Below are positions 43,659 through 52,404 of a DNA stretch of 64,000 bases, piece by piece. Source of the DNA: Lichenicola sp964247755 (lineage in GTDB: Bacteria > Pseudomonadota > Alphaproteobacteria > Acetobacterales > Acetobacteraceae); contig CAXTVX010000001.1 of NCBI GenBank assembly GCA_964247755.1, positions 248,001 through 312,000 of the forward strand, given 5' to 3'. The notes beneath the pieces were generated by a model. It made no database searches. It had not been told where the DNA came from and saw nothing but the letters and a program-made list of their open reading frames with translations. The translations under genes were made by a program, and so were the position numbers. The stretch's first letter is position 1. Each line of letters begins with the position of its first letter.

Positions 43659-44690
43659 CTACACGTCCGCCGTGTTGATCTGCCTGCCGCGCGTGAACGG
43701 CGCCAGCATCTCCGGCTGGCCGCTTTCCAGCGCCCGCACGATCCCTTCCAGCACGCGCACGTCGGCATGCCCTTCCTCGCCATCCGGCTTCGGATCGCGA
43801 TCGTGCAGGATGCAGGATGCAGGATGCAGTCGGAAAAGTGCCCGAGCTCTTCCCCGAACTGGTCGGTGTTCTTGAAGCTTCGGTGCGATTTCTTCTCGCC
43901 GACCACCTGCGCGTGCTCGAGCGACATGCCGAACATGTAGCCAGGGTTCACCTACACACTGCCCCTGGCGCCGAGCACGACGTAGCTGTCGATCGTGTTG
44001 GCATGGTAGCTGACCACGAACTGGGCGATCCGGTTGCCGGCAAAACCGCAGCGTCACCGCCACAGTGTCGTCGAAGTCGCCGGAGAACCCCGCTTCCGCA
44101 TGACGCGTGCCGACCGCCGAGACCACCTCGATCGGCTCGTCGCCGAACACGGCGTGTGCCGCGTTCACCGGATACAGCGCCATGTCGGACACCGATTCCG
44201 CCTCGATCTTGTTGCCGGCACGGTGGTTTTCCGGATCGACCATCTGCGCGAAGCAGGAGCTGAACGACACGAGCTCGCCCCGTTTGCCCGCCCGGATGGT
44301 GTCGATCAGCGACAGCGTCGCCATCAGCTTGGCGCCCGACGCCTTCTATGCGTCCAGGATCTGCTGGCACAGCGCGACGGACACTTCCAGCGGCTTCTCG
44401 ACCAGCACGTGGATGCCGGCCAGCAGGGCGGCACTGCGAACTTCGTTTAGTACTGTGCCGGAGCGCGGCATCTCCTCGAACCGGTCGTAGCCGTAGTGGG
44501 CGGTGACGCCATACGTCTCGCCGACGACCCTCGCCTTTTCCGCATCCCCGGTGACGAACGCGGTCACCACCGAGTTGCCGGTACGCGCCATCCCCGGCAG
44601 CATCGCTTCCGGCGCGACGTCGCCCAGCACCACCATCGCGTAGCGGACCTCGTGCTCCGACCCCGGCCCGAGTGCCGACAGGATGCTCAT
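43659..44690 (-). pseudogene. Broken Gfo/Idh/MocA-family oxidoreductase
   Basis: Read 5'-3' on the minus strand, the parts of a glucose-fructose-oxidoreductase-like enzyme are all present but disrupted. It starts MSILSALGPGSEHEVRYAMV, then loses a stretch around the expected substrate loop, keeps AGIHVLVEKPLEVSVA, and meets a TAG at 44346-44348. It resumes with LSLIDTIRAGKRGELVSFSS and FDDTVAVTLRF, shifts frame at an extra T near 44045, reads on as AGNRIAQFVVSYHANTIDSY, meets a second TAG (43952-43954), continues NPGYMFGMSLEHAQVVGEKK, and shifts again at a 7-bp tandem repeat (about 43804-43829). It finishes VRVLEGIVRALESGQ. It cannot make a functional enzyme. Confidence 0.88.
43803..43829. 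repeat. 7-bp tandem repeat (TGCAGGA) inside the pseudogene
   Basis: TGCAGGA occurs three times in succession followed by a partial fourth copy. An intact gene would have about one and a half copies here, so two extra units (14 bp) were gained, changing the reading frame. Likely replication slippage. Confidence 0.7.
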
Positions 44691-44765
44691 CGCCCCGCTC
44701 CCTCCGGTGCGTCGGCTGCGCGCACGCCGCGTCACGATCGGATGAGCGATCGGCGGGGCGGGCCT

Positions 44766-45086
44766 TCAGCGGCCCTTGTTGAAGCCGGCGAACACCTGCC
44801 GGTCCTTGTTCTCGCGCATCAGGGTGGAGAAGCTCGGGATGGTCTCGAAACCCAACCCCTGCGGCAGGCCGGTTTCCGGGTCGGCGGCGACCGCGCCATA
44901 GGCGGCTCCCGCTACCTTCTCCCACTTGCCTGCCGGCTTCTTGACCTCGAGGTTGACCACGGTGGCCTTGAGCACCATCCGCACGATCGCCTCGTTCGGG
45001 CGGGACGGCTTGGTCAGGCTTGGCATTCCCGCCATCATCTGCCATCCGTTCCGCAGCGCCCAGTCGATCAGCTCCTGCTGCGTCAT
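44766..45086 (-). CDS. Hypothetical protein, conserved-looking
   Basis: A 106-residue protein with no signal peptide or membrane segment. Features are an N-terminal helix (MTQQELIDWALRNGWQMMAG), a basic middle (VNLEVKKPAGKWEKVAGA) and a C-terminal part LSTLM-like SFSTLMRENKDRQVFAGF. No family was recognised. Divergent from the aldo-keto reductase across 96 bases. The frame is open far upstream, but the real gene probably begins at ATG 45086, which gives a compact protein. Confidence 0.6.
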   Translation of the reverse strand: MTQQELIDWALRNGWQMMAGMPSLTKPSRPNEAIVRMVLKATVVNLEVKKPAGKWEKVAGAAYGAVAADPETGLPQGLGFETIPSFSTLMRENKDRQVFAGFNKGR

Positions 45087-45182
45087 GCGACGATCCCCGA
45101 CTGCCTGCGTTGCAGCTACCGGCAAACCCGGCGGCCCCGCAAGGCCGGCGCTTCCCATACCGCATCGATCCGGACGAACCGC

Positions 45183-46217
45183 ATGACCTATCAGCCCGCC
45201 GCCAACCGCTACGAGACCGCCTCCTTCCGACGCTGCGGCCGATCCGGCCTGATGCTGCCGCCGATCTCGCTCGGGCTGTGGCACAATTTCGGTGGCACCG
45301 ACGTGTTCGAGACCGGGCGCGCAGTGATCCGTCGCGCGTTCGACCGCGGCGTCACCCATTTCGACCTGGCCAACAACTACGGCCCGCCCTTCGGCTCGGC
45401 GGAGGAGAATTTCGGGCTGATCCTGTCCAAGGACTTCGTCGAGCACCGGGACGAGATGGTGATCTCGTCCAAGGCGGGTTGGGACATGTGGCCCGGCCCC
45501 TACGGCAAGGGCGGCTCGCGCAAGTACCTCATCGCCTCCGCCGACCAGAGCCTGCGCCGCATGGGCCTGGACTATGTCGACATCTTCTACTCGCACCGCC
45601 CCAGCCTCGACGTGCCGCTCGAGGAGACCATGGGCGCACTGGTGCAGCTGGTCCGCCAGGGCAAGGCGCTCTACGTCGGCATCTCGTCCTACGGTCCCGA
45701 GCGCACGCGTCAGGCGGCCGAGATCCTGCGTGGCGAGGGCGTTCCGCTGCTGATCCACCAGCCCTCCTATTCCATGCTCAACCGCTGGATCGAGACCGGG
45801 CTGCTGGACACCCTGGATAGCCTCGGCACCGGCTGCATCGCCTTCTCGCCGCTCGCCCAGGGTCTGCTCACGACCAAGTATCTCCACGGCATTCCCGAGG
45901 ACGCACGCGCGGCCAAGGGCAGGTCGTTCAGCCAGACGCTGCTGTCGGAGGTCAACCTCCACCGGGTGCGCGGCTTGAACGAGATCGCGCAGGCGCGTGG
46001 CCAAAGCCTGGCACAGATGGCGATTGCCTGGGTGCTGCGCGATCCGCGTGTGACCTCCGCACTGATCGGGGCCCGCAACGTCAGCCAGATGGATGATTCG
46101 CTCGACGCGCTGGGCAACCTTCAGTTCTCGGCCGAGGAACTGGCGACGATCGACCGCCACGCGACCGAAGGCGGCATCGACCTGTGGCGCGGAGTGTCGG
46201 AGGAGGTGCCGGCCTGA
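45183..46217 (+). CDS. Aldo-keto reductase, YghZ (glyceraldehyde-3-P reductase)-like
   Basis: A 344-residue AKR with the full tetrad: Asp and Tyr in FDLANNYGPPFG, Lys in ISSKAGWDMWPGPYG and His in FYSHRPSLDVP. The WDMWPGPYGKGGSRKY insertion and N-terminal RYETASFRRCGRSGLMLPP mark the YghZ/AKR14 group, which reduces L-glyceraldehyde 3-phosphate or methylglyoxal with NADPH. Cytoplasmic. It is next to the broken Gfo/Idh gene, which may once have belonged to the same sugar-use set. Its end is convergent with the glycosyltransferase gene, 41 bases away. Confidence 0.93.
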   Translation: MTYQPAANRYETASFRRCGRSGLMLPPISLGLWHNFGGTDVFETGRAVIRRAFDRGVTHFDLANNYGPPFGSAEENFGLILSKDFVEHRDEMVISSKAGWDMWPGPYGKGGSRKYLIASADQSLRRMGLDYVDIFYSHRPSLDVPLEETMGALVQLVRQGKALYVGISSYGPERTRQAAEILRGEGVPLLIHQPSYSMLNRWIETGLLDTLDSLGTGCIAFSPLAQGLLTTKYLHGIPEDARAAKGRSFSQTLLSEVNLHRVRGLNEIAQARGQSLAQMAIAWVLRDPRVTSALIGARNVSQMDDSLDALGNLQFSAEELATIDRHATEGGIDLWRGVSEEVPA

Positions 46218-46257
46218 CAGCGTCGGCACCAGGAGGCGGACCGGATCTCGGGCCGGC

Positions 46258-47373
46258 TCATGCGCCGAGCAGCTCGATCGTGCGCGCTACCACCCGGTCC
46301 TCGTCATACCGCCCGAGTGCGCGCATCCGTCCCGCCTCGCCGAGGCGGCGGCGCAGCCCAGGATCGGCGGCGAGCCGGCCGAGCGCCGCTCCGAGCGGGC
46401 CCACCGCCCGGGGCGGCACCAGCAGGCCGGTCTCGCCGTCCAACACCTGCTCGCGCGGACCGCGTATCGCGGTCGCCACCACCGGCAGGCCGCACAGCAT
46501 CGCCTCGATCACCGACATCGGCAGCCCCTCGAAGTGGCTCGGCAGGACGAAGATGTCCGCGCCGGCGAGCAGCGCCGGGATGTCGGTGCGGTAGCCGAGC
46601 CGACGCAGACGCGGGCCGAGCGCGTCCGTCTGGGCAGCAGCCTCGAACGCCCTGTCGAGCGTTTCACCGTGGTCGGAGGCGAGCCGGTCGCCGACGACCC
46701 AGAGTTCGGCCTCCGGCACCTGCGCCATCGCCGCCAGCAGCTCCGGATGGCCCTTGTGCCGCACCAGCCGGGAGACGACGATCACCACCACGCGGTCCTC
46801 GGGCGTGCCGAGCGCCGCCCGGATCTGCGCGCGAAGCAGCGGATCGGGGTGGAAGGCGGCAGGAGATCGGCCGTTGCCGATGCCGATCGCGCCGCGGTGG
46901 ATCCGCAGGCGCCGTGCGTCGGCCGCCTCCTCGTCGGACACGGTGAAGTAGCGGTCGGTAACGCGGCCGGCGATCCATTCCAGCAGCAGCGACACCAGCC
47001 GGCGCGACAGCGGGCCCGGCTGGTTGAACAGGTACCCGTGGCAGGTGTAGGCGACCACCCGCACGCCGCAGGTCCACGCGGCCAGCCGCGCCAGCACGCC
47101 GCTGATCGGCATGTGCGCGTGCAGGAGGTCCGGCCGCTCCCGTCGGATCAGCCGGACCAGCGACAGGAATGCCTGCGCCTGCGCCAGTGGCGAGAAGCTG
47201 CGTGCCAGGGGCAGCGCCTCGACGCGGAACCCCTCGGCGCGCACATCGCGCAGCAGCGGCCCCTCGGCGCACACGCCGACCACGTCGTGCCCGCGCGCGC
47301 GCAAACCCCGCATCAGCGGCAGCAGGAAGTGCCGCAGCGAGAAGTCGACGTTGGTGACCTCGAGGATCTTCAC
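46258..47373 (-). CDS. GT4-family glycosyltransferase
   Basis: A 371-residue enzyme of GT-B fold. N-terminal domain: LEVTNVDFSLRHFLLPLMRG with GHDVVGVC, then HAHMPISGVLARLAA and YTCHGYLFN. C-terminal domain: VVIVVSRLVRHKGHPELLAA, GYRTDIPALLAGADIFVLPS and HFEGLPMSVIEAMLCGLPVV, which includes the GT4 E-x7-E type sugar-nucleotide motif. No strong ribosome site precedes GTG 47373; the upstream stop is 20 bases away, so coupling to the heparinase gene is likely. Capsular or exopolysaccharide synthesis is likely, but the sugar is unknown. Confidence 0.9.
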   Translation of the reverse strand: MKILEVTNVDFSLRHFLLPLMRGLRARGHDVVGVCAEGPLLRDVRAEGFRVEALPLARSFSPLAQAQAFLSLVRLIRRERPDLLHAHMPISGVLARLAAWTCGVRVVAYTCHGYLFNQPGPLSRRLVSLLLEWIAGRVTDRYFTVSDEEAADARRLRIHRGAIGIGNGRSPAAFHPDPLLRAQIRAALGTPEDRVVVIVVSRLVRHKGHPELLAAMAQVPEAELWVVGDRLASDHGETLDRAFEAAAQTDALGPRLRRLGYRTDIPALLAGADIFVLPSHFEGLPMSVIEAMLCGLPVVATAIRGPREQVLDGETGLLVPPRAVGPLGAALGRLAADPGLRRRLGEAGRMRALGRYDEDRVVARTIELLGA

Positions 47374-47393
47374 CGGCCGGCGACGCCGGTGCG

Positions 47394-49085
47394 TCAGGAG
47401 TCGGCGCGGATCAGCGCCCACCGGATCGCCTTTGCCGGCGGCGGGTCGTCCGCCGGCATCGCGTCCGCGGCATCCGCCTCCGCAACCGCCTGCGGCAGGA
47501 CGGTGATCACGATCTGCAGGCAGCGGCGCGGAACGTCGCCGCCGAGGTAGATGCTTTCCTCGACCGACAGCCGGCCGCTGTCGACCCGGAACCGCCACGC
47601 GTTGCCGGACGGCAGCGTCAGCAGCACCGCACCCCCCTCCTCGGCCGCCCCGGCTTCGTCGCCTTCGCGTACCGTCTTCACCGAGGGATGCAGGTGGAAG
47701 CGCAACGCGAAGCGGTTCGGCCGACCGACCAGGGAGTCCTCGCCGCGTACGTCCTCGCCGCCGTCGGCGATGTAGATGCGCCGGTGGTGCACCGCGCCGA
47801 AGCCCGGCACATAGCCGTCCTGGCTGAGGTCCAGCCAATGTGCGCCGCTGGCCTGCCGGTGGTCCAGGGTGACGTGGGCGGGGCGTCGCGACACGGTGCC
47901 GGCGCGGAACTCCGACGAGCTGGTATCGGCGATCGACAGGGTGGAATGCGCCGCGGTGGCACGCAACGCGTCGCGCCAGGCGGGCAGCATGCCGGTGCCG
48001 CAGTTGACGATCAGCCGCTCACGTCCGGCCGACATCTCGAACGACAGGGTGCCGGCGTGTGCGGTCGCGTCAAAGCCGGGCGGCGGCGGCGGTCCGACGT
48101 CGACCAGCAGCAGGCTGCGCCCGGACAGGATGCGGACGAACCCGCCCTCCGGCATCGCGGCGGCGATCACCCGGCCGCGCGTCGCCTGGCTCAGCACCAG
48201 GTCGACCAGCACCGGGTTCTCCTCGTGGCTGCCGTTGAACAGAGCCAAGCCCCCGTCGCCGTGGCGCAGTGCGCGCAGCACCGGGCTCATCCGATCGAGC
48301 GCTGCCGCCAGCGCCAGCGGCGGCCCGATCTGCCCTGTCTGCATCAGCGCCCTGATCTCCGCCAGCTCGCGCAGGGCGTTGAACTGCGCGCCCGGACTGC
48401 GCTCGGCATGGCTGCCGTCGGGCAGGACCTGGCGGCCGATCTCCGGCCCGATGTGGCGCATCGCCCGGGTCAGGAAGCCGGCCTGCTCCGGCATCGCGAT
48501 CGCTGCCGCCAGCAGCCCCTTGAGGCAGGTCAGGGCGCGGTGGTCGTGCTGCGTCGTCGGAACGCTGGCGGCCAGGGTGCGTGCGTCCACCATCAGGCGC
48601 GCCATCAGCCGCTGCCGGAACGCGTCGTCGGCGGTGGCGGCGAAGAAGTCGTAGTGCGACAGCCAGGCGGTGATCCGGCTCGCCACCACGGGCGGGGTGC
48701 GGGAAGCGGGATCGATCGGTGGCCGGCCCAGCCAGTCCGACACCAGGGCGCGGGCGCGCAGGCGGCTGGCATCGGTGCCGAGAGCCCGCAGATCGCGCAG
48801 CCAGGTGAAGCCGTGCGCGTGCGCCCGGAGCAGCGGCGGCACTGCCGGGTCACCCCACAGGCCGCCGGCCTGCACCGGCTGCGCATCGCCCCGCCCCGGC
48901 CGCAGCGGGCCGACCGCACCGGAAAACACCAGCTCGCCCTTCATCAGTCGCGCGCCGCGTCCGGTGTCACCCGGCCACAGGTCGCGGATCGACGCCGAGG
49001 GCGCGTCGGGGACGCGTCCGCCGCCAAGGCCCGGCAGCCGGGCAAGCGACAGGCGCGCGTCGCGGGTCCAGTCTCGCACCGCCAT
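47394..49085 (-). CDS. Heparinase II/III family protein
   Basis: A 563-residue protein with an N-terminal alpha/alpha barrel (YDFFAATADDAFRQRLMARL, LTCLKGLLAAAIAM, PDGSHAERSPGAQFNALREL) and a C-terminal beta-sandwich (LIVNCGTGMLP, AHSTLSIADTSSSEF). Family members are uronic-acid polysaccharide lyases, and the bulk of alphaproteobacterial copies are of unknown substrate. No signal peptide is seen. It lies between rpe and the glycosyltransferase gene in a minus-strand operon. In many alphaproteobacteria rsmB-rpe-heparinase is followed by purH; here the GT4 gene is found instead. Confidence 0.9.
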   Translation of the reverse strand: MAVRDWTRDARLSLARLPGLGGGRVPDAPSASIRDLWPGDTGRGARLMKGELVFSGAVGPLRPGRGDAQPVQAGGLWGDPAVPPLLRAHAHGFTWLRDLRALGTDASRLRARALVSDWLGRPPIDPASRTPPVVASRITAWLSHYDFFAATADDAFRQRLMARLMVDARTLAASVPTTQHDHRALTCLKGLLAAAIAMPEQAGFLTRAMRHIGPEIGRQVLPDGSHAERSPGAQFNALRELAEIRALMQTGQIGPPLALAAALDRMSPVLRALRHGDGGLALFNGSHEENPVLVDLVLSQATRGRVIAAAMPEGGFVRILSGRSLLLVDVGPPPPPGFDATAHAGTLSFEMSAGRERLIVNCGTGMLPAWRDALRATAAHSTLSIADTSSSEFRAGTVSRRPAHVTLDHRQASGAHWLDLSQDGYVPGFGAVHHRRIYIADGGEDVRGEDSLVGRPNRFALRFHLHPSVKTVREGDEAGAAEEGGAVLLTLPSGNAWRFRVDSGRLSVEESIYLGGDVPRRCLQIVITVLPQAVAEADAADAMPADDPPPAKAIRWALIRADS

Positions 49086-49109
49086 CAGGAGCCGGTCCCG
49101 CTCCCGCCC

Positions 49110-49826
49110 TCAGGCCGCATCAGGACCGGCTTCGGAACCGGCTGGACCGTCGCCCGCAGCCGCACGGAGCGCTGCGATCGCCGCCGCGTAGTCCGGCTGG
49201 CCGAACACGGAGGTGCCGGCGACCAGGGTGTCGGCGCCGGCAGCGACGCTGAGCGCTGCGGTGCGCGGGTCTATGCCGCCATCGACGATGATCGGGATCT
49301 TTCGTCCGGTCGCGTCGGCCATGCGGCGCAGCTGTCCGATCTTGTGCAGCTGGCTGAGCAGGAAGCCCTGACCGCCGAAGCCGGGGTTGACCGTCATCAC
49401 CAGGATCAGGTCGGCCAGATCCATCACCGCAGAAATGGCCTCCGCCGGCGTCGCCGGGTTGAGCGCGATCCCCGCCTTCACGCCGAGAGAGCGCACCAGC
49501 TGCAGGGAGCGGTGGGTGTGCGGTCCCGCCTCGATGTGCAGGTGGATGTGCGCAGCACCCGCGTCTGCGAAGGCGGCAAGGAACGGATCGACCGGCGCGA
49601 TCATCAGGTGGACGTCGAACGGCAGTCGCGACCGGGGCCGGAGCGCCTTGATCATCTGCGCGCCGAACGACAGGTTCGGCACGAAATGGCCGTCCATGAC
49701 GTCGAGATGCAGCCAGTCCGCGCCGGCCGCCTCGACCGCCGCCACTTCCTCGGCCGTCCTGCCGAAATCCGCCGCGAGCAGGCTGGGTGCGACGACGACC
49801 GGTCTGGAGGAGGATGTGGCGGACAT
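49110..49826 (-). CDS. rpe: Ribulose-phosphate 3-epimerase
   Basis: Rpe interconverts ribulose-5-P and xylulose-5-P in the pentose phosphate and Calvin pathways. The 238-residue TIM barrel holds VAPSLLAADF, WLHLDVMDGHFVPNLSFG (metal ligands His and Asp), FDVHLMI, VMTVNPGFGGQGF and IIVDGGIDPRTA. Lengths and motifs are normal, with a short Gly/Pro tail. It lies 24 bases upstream of the heparinase gene and 54 bases after rsmB, all minus strand. Confidence 0.96.
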   Translation of the reverse strand: MSATSSSRPVVVAPSLLAADFGRTAEEVAAVEAAGADWLHLDVMDGHFVPNLSFGAQMIKALRPRSRLPFDVHLMIAPVDPFLAAFADAGAAHIHLHIEAGPHTHRSLQLVRSLGVKAGIALNPATPAEAISAVMDLADLILVMTVNPGFGGQGFLLSQLHKIGQLRRMADATGRKIPIIVDGGIDPRTAALSVAAGADTLVAGTSVFGQPDYAAAIAALRAAAGDGPAGSEAGPDAA

Positions 49827-49880
49827 GACCGGTTTGTAGCAGCAAGTGACGAGCCGGGCGCAAGACGGCGGGGCGTCGCA

Positions 49881-51173
49881 TCAGGCACGCACGAACCGGG
49901 CGGCGAAGAAGCCGTCCATGCCGCCCAGCTGCGGCCACAGCCCCGGATGGGTGCGCAGCCAACCTTCGGCCGTTCGCGCCTCCGGCAGCGCCGCCAGCTC
50001 CTCCGCGGTGAAGGGATCGGGATGCAGCCCCAGCCGGATCGCCGCGCCGACCCGAAGCGGGCCCTCCTCCGGCTGCAGCGAGCAGACCGCGTAGACCATC
50101 CTGCCGCCGGGACGCAGCATGCGTGCGGCCGCCGCGATCAGCCGGTCCTGGGCCTCGGCCAGCACGGCGATGTCGGACGCGCGCTTGAGCCGGAGCACGT
50201 CCGGATGCCGCCGGGCGGTTCCGGTGGCGCTGCACGGCGCGTCGAGCAGCACCGCGTCGAGCGGCGCCGGCGGGCTCCATGTGGTGGCGTCCGCCTTGAC
50301 CGTCTCGACCTCAAGCCGCAGCCGGAGGAGGTTCCGCTGCAGCCGGAGCATACGGCGCTCGTCGCGCTCGACCGCCACCACCCGGGCGCCGGCGGCGGCG
50401 AGCTGCGCCGTCTTGCCGCCCGGAGCCGCACACAGGTCGGCGATCCGCTCCCCGGCCTGCGGCGCCAGCAGCCGCGCCGGCATGGAAGCGGCCGCGTCCT
50501 GCACCCAGAACGCGCCGTCGTCGTAGCCGGACAGCGCGGATACGGGCGTGCCGGCCGGGAACCGCACCGACCCGGTCGGCAGCAGGATGCCGCCCGCCGG
50601 AGCGGCAGCACCTGGCGCAAGGCTCAGGTCGAGCGGCGCTTCCCGCACCAGCGCCTCGCCGATCTGCCGCGCCGAACCGCCCCAGGACGACCACAGCCAG
50701 GCCGGCACGTCGAGCCTGGGGCCGTCGAGTCCCTCCAGCACCGCCGTTCCGGCAGCGGCGATGCGACGCAGCACCGCGTTCGCCAGGCCCGCGAACGGCG
50801 CCAACCCGCGCGTGCGCAGCAGCGACACCGTGGTGCCGACCGCGGCATGCGGCGGCGTGTCGAGGAAAAGCAGCTGCGCGGTCCCCATCAGCAGCGCCAG
50901 GCGGACGCGGGACGGCGGCGCCCGCGCCAGGAACGGCTCGATGACCGCATCGAGGGTTCCCATGCGTCGCAGCACCGCGGCGGCGAGTCGGTGGCCCGCC
51001 GCCCGGTCGCGCGGCGGGACGCCGGAGCCGGCAGGATCCGCACCGTCGAGCGCGTCCTCGAGCGGGCGCCGCCGCTCCAGGACGGCCACCAGCACGTCGA
51101 AGGCGATCGTGCGGGTGGGGTCGGGTCCCGGGTCGCGCGCGGGGGAGGCGCCGGGGCTTAATCGTCTGTTCAT
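49881..51173 (-). CDS. rsmB: 16S rRNA (cytosine-967 C5) methyltransferase RsmB
   Basis: RsmB methylates C967 of 16S rRNA. In 430 residues there is an N-terminal NusB-like domain (IAFDVLVAVLERRRPLEDAL, FLDTPPHAAVGTTV) and a Rossmann methyltransferase with the SAM motif ADLCAAPGGKTAQLA, the nucleophile Cys in LLDAPCSATGTARRHPDV, and a second Cys in VYAVCSLQPEEG. ATG 51173 precedes the recognisable start; no strong ribosome site. A weak CtrA-like box (TTAA-N7-TTCA, 51158-51172) overlaps it. Divergent from the hypothetical gene at 51250. Confidence 0.94.
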   Translation of the reverse strand: MNRRLSPGASPARDPGPDPTRTIAFDVLVAVLERRRPLEDALDGADPAGSGVPPRDRAAGHRLAAAVLRRMGTLDAVIEPFLARAPPSRVRLALLMGTAQLLFLDTPPHAAVGTTVSLLRTRGLAPFAGLANAVLRRIAAAGTAVLEGLDGPRLDVPAWLWSSWGGSARQIGEALVREAPLDLSLAPGAAAPAGGILLPTGSVRFPAGTPVSALSGYDDGAFWVQDAAASMPARLLAPQAGERIADLCAAPGGKTAQLAAAGARVVAVERDERRMLRLQRNLLRLRLEVETVKADATTWSPPAPLDAVLLDAPCSATGTARRHPDVLRLKRASDIAVLAEAQDRLIAAAARMLRPGGRMVYAVCSLQPEEGPLRVGAAIRLGLHPDPFTAEELAALPEARTAEGWLRTHPGLWPQLGGMDGFFAARFVRA

Positions 51174-51249
51174 GCACACCGGAACACAATGCTCGGCGAC
51201 AGATGGCATGGGGCCGGATGGCGGACCAGGGCGAGGCAGGCCGGACATC

Positions 51250-52404
51250 ATGACAACCCAGGCCTGGACGGTGCAGTCCCGTGCCAACGTGCCGGTTGCG
51301 GACGTGCACATCCCGTTCACCGCCCCGCTGCTGTCGGGGGTGCGCGGGCGCCGGCAGCGGACCGGACTCGAGTTCATCCTGCCGAACCCGTCCGGCGGCC
51401 GGGGCACCTATGTGGTGAGCTGGCCCCAGGCGGCGGGACTCGCAGCACCCACCCTGCACGACACGATCCTTGCCAAGCGGCTGCACGACATGCCGAGCCT
51501 CACTCCGGCTGCAGTGCGCCACGTGGCGCGCCTCGTGGCGGCCGAAGGCTACGTCGGCCGGGAAGCGGCGGAAGCGGCCATCCGTTCACAGACCAAGATC
51601 GAGGCGGAGACGCTGCGCCTTTGGGCGATGTTCCTGCTGGCGCTGATCCAGCGATCGGCGATACCCGGCCCGGAACAGGGTCGCATCCTGGCGAGCCTCG
51701 GCAATGCCGGTCCCGGGATCGTCACCGACGGGTTCGTCGCCGCCGCCGGCCGCCTCGGCTGGGAACCATCCGCGCTGTCGGACGCCCTCGGCCAGCTTTC
51801 GACCGCCTTCCTGCCCGTGGGCGCCAAGGGACAGGCGCAGCGGCTGCTGGGCCTGATGGAGGCGCTGCATCCGGCCCTGCTGGCGGAGCAGACGCAGCAT
51901 ACGCAGGACGCGGCGCTGTCGCCTGCCCTTCTTGCCCGGACCATCAACGGCGTGTCGCACGGGCTCGGCCTGGCGACCACCTCGCTGGACGGGGCTGCCC
52001 GCGCGCTTGCCGATCCGGCCGCCCTGCTGGTCCGCTGGCGGACCGACCCGGCCGGGGCGCTGGGTGCTGCGCGACATGTCGAGGAGACCCTCGACGGCTG
52101 GGACCGGATCTGCCTTCTCTGGCTGGACGCCGACACCTTGTCCGCCCGGCTTGCCCTGCTGCCGGAGATCGGGTTGCTGGTGCGGCTGGCGGGCGCCGCC
52201 ACCGCCGGAGACGCCGACACCGCCCCTGCAGGCAGGGGAAACGGCGCCCAGGGTCAACCTGGCGTTCCGGACGCCGCGGCATTGCAGGCGCAGACCGCCC
52301 GGCAGGAACGCGAACCGCCCCGCGGCGCGCCGGCGCCAGGGCTGGTCGAGCGCAACGAGCGTATCAGGGCGCGTGAACTCACACTGGAGCACGGCGATGG
52401 CTGA
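51250..52404 (+). CDS. Uncharacterised protein A, paralogue of the gene at 53753
   Basis: A 384-residue soluble protein of unknown function. It shares with the gene at 53753 the segments LEFILPNPSGGRGTYVVSW, AAPTLHDTILAKRL, GWDRICLLWLDA and the end ERNERIRARELTLE. Helix-rich between residues 75 and 290. No enzyme motif, signal peptide or membrane helix was found. ATG 51250 gives the closest match to the paralogue; ATG 51208 in the same frame is possible. Its last eight bases overlap the next gene (ATGGCTGA), showing a tight operon. Confidence 0.7.
   Translation: MTTQAWTVQSRANVPVADVHIPFTAPLLSGVRGRRQRTGLEFILPNPSGGRGTYVVSWPQAAGLAAPTLHDTILAKRLHDMPSLTPAAVRHVARLVAAEGYVGREAAEAAIRSQTKIEAETLRLWAMFLLALIQRSAIPGPEQGRILASLGNAGPGIVTDGFVAAAGRLGWEPSALSDALGQLSTAFLPVGAKGQAQRLLGLMEALHPALLAEQTQHTQDAALSPALLARTINGVSHGLGLATTSLDGAARALADPAALLVRWRTDPAGALGAARHVEETLDGWDRICLLWLDADTLSARLALLPEIGLLVRLAGAATAGDADTAPAGRGNGAQGQPGVPDAAALQAQTARQEREPPRGAPAPGLVERNERIRARELTLEHGDG

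Noticed and set aside
47688..51161. Very long plus-strand frame across heparinase, rpe and rsmB
   Set aside because: His/Arg/Gln-rich translation without domains; it is the complement of well-supported genes in GC-rich DNA.
51158..51172. Third CtrA box upstream of rsmB
   Set aside because: Second half-site is TTCA rather than TTAA; too weak to list as a site.
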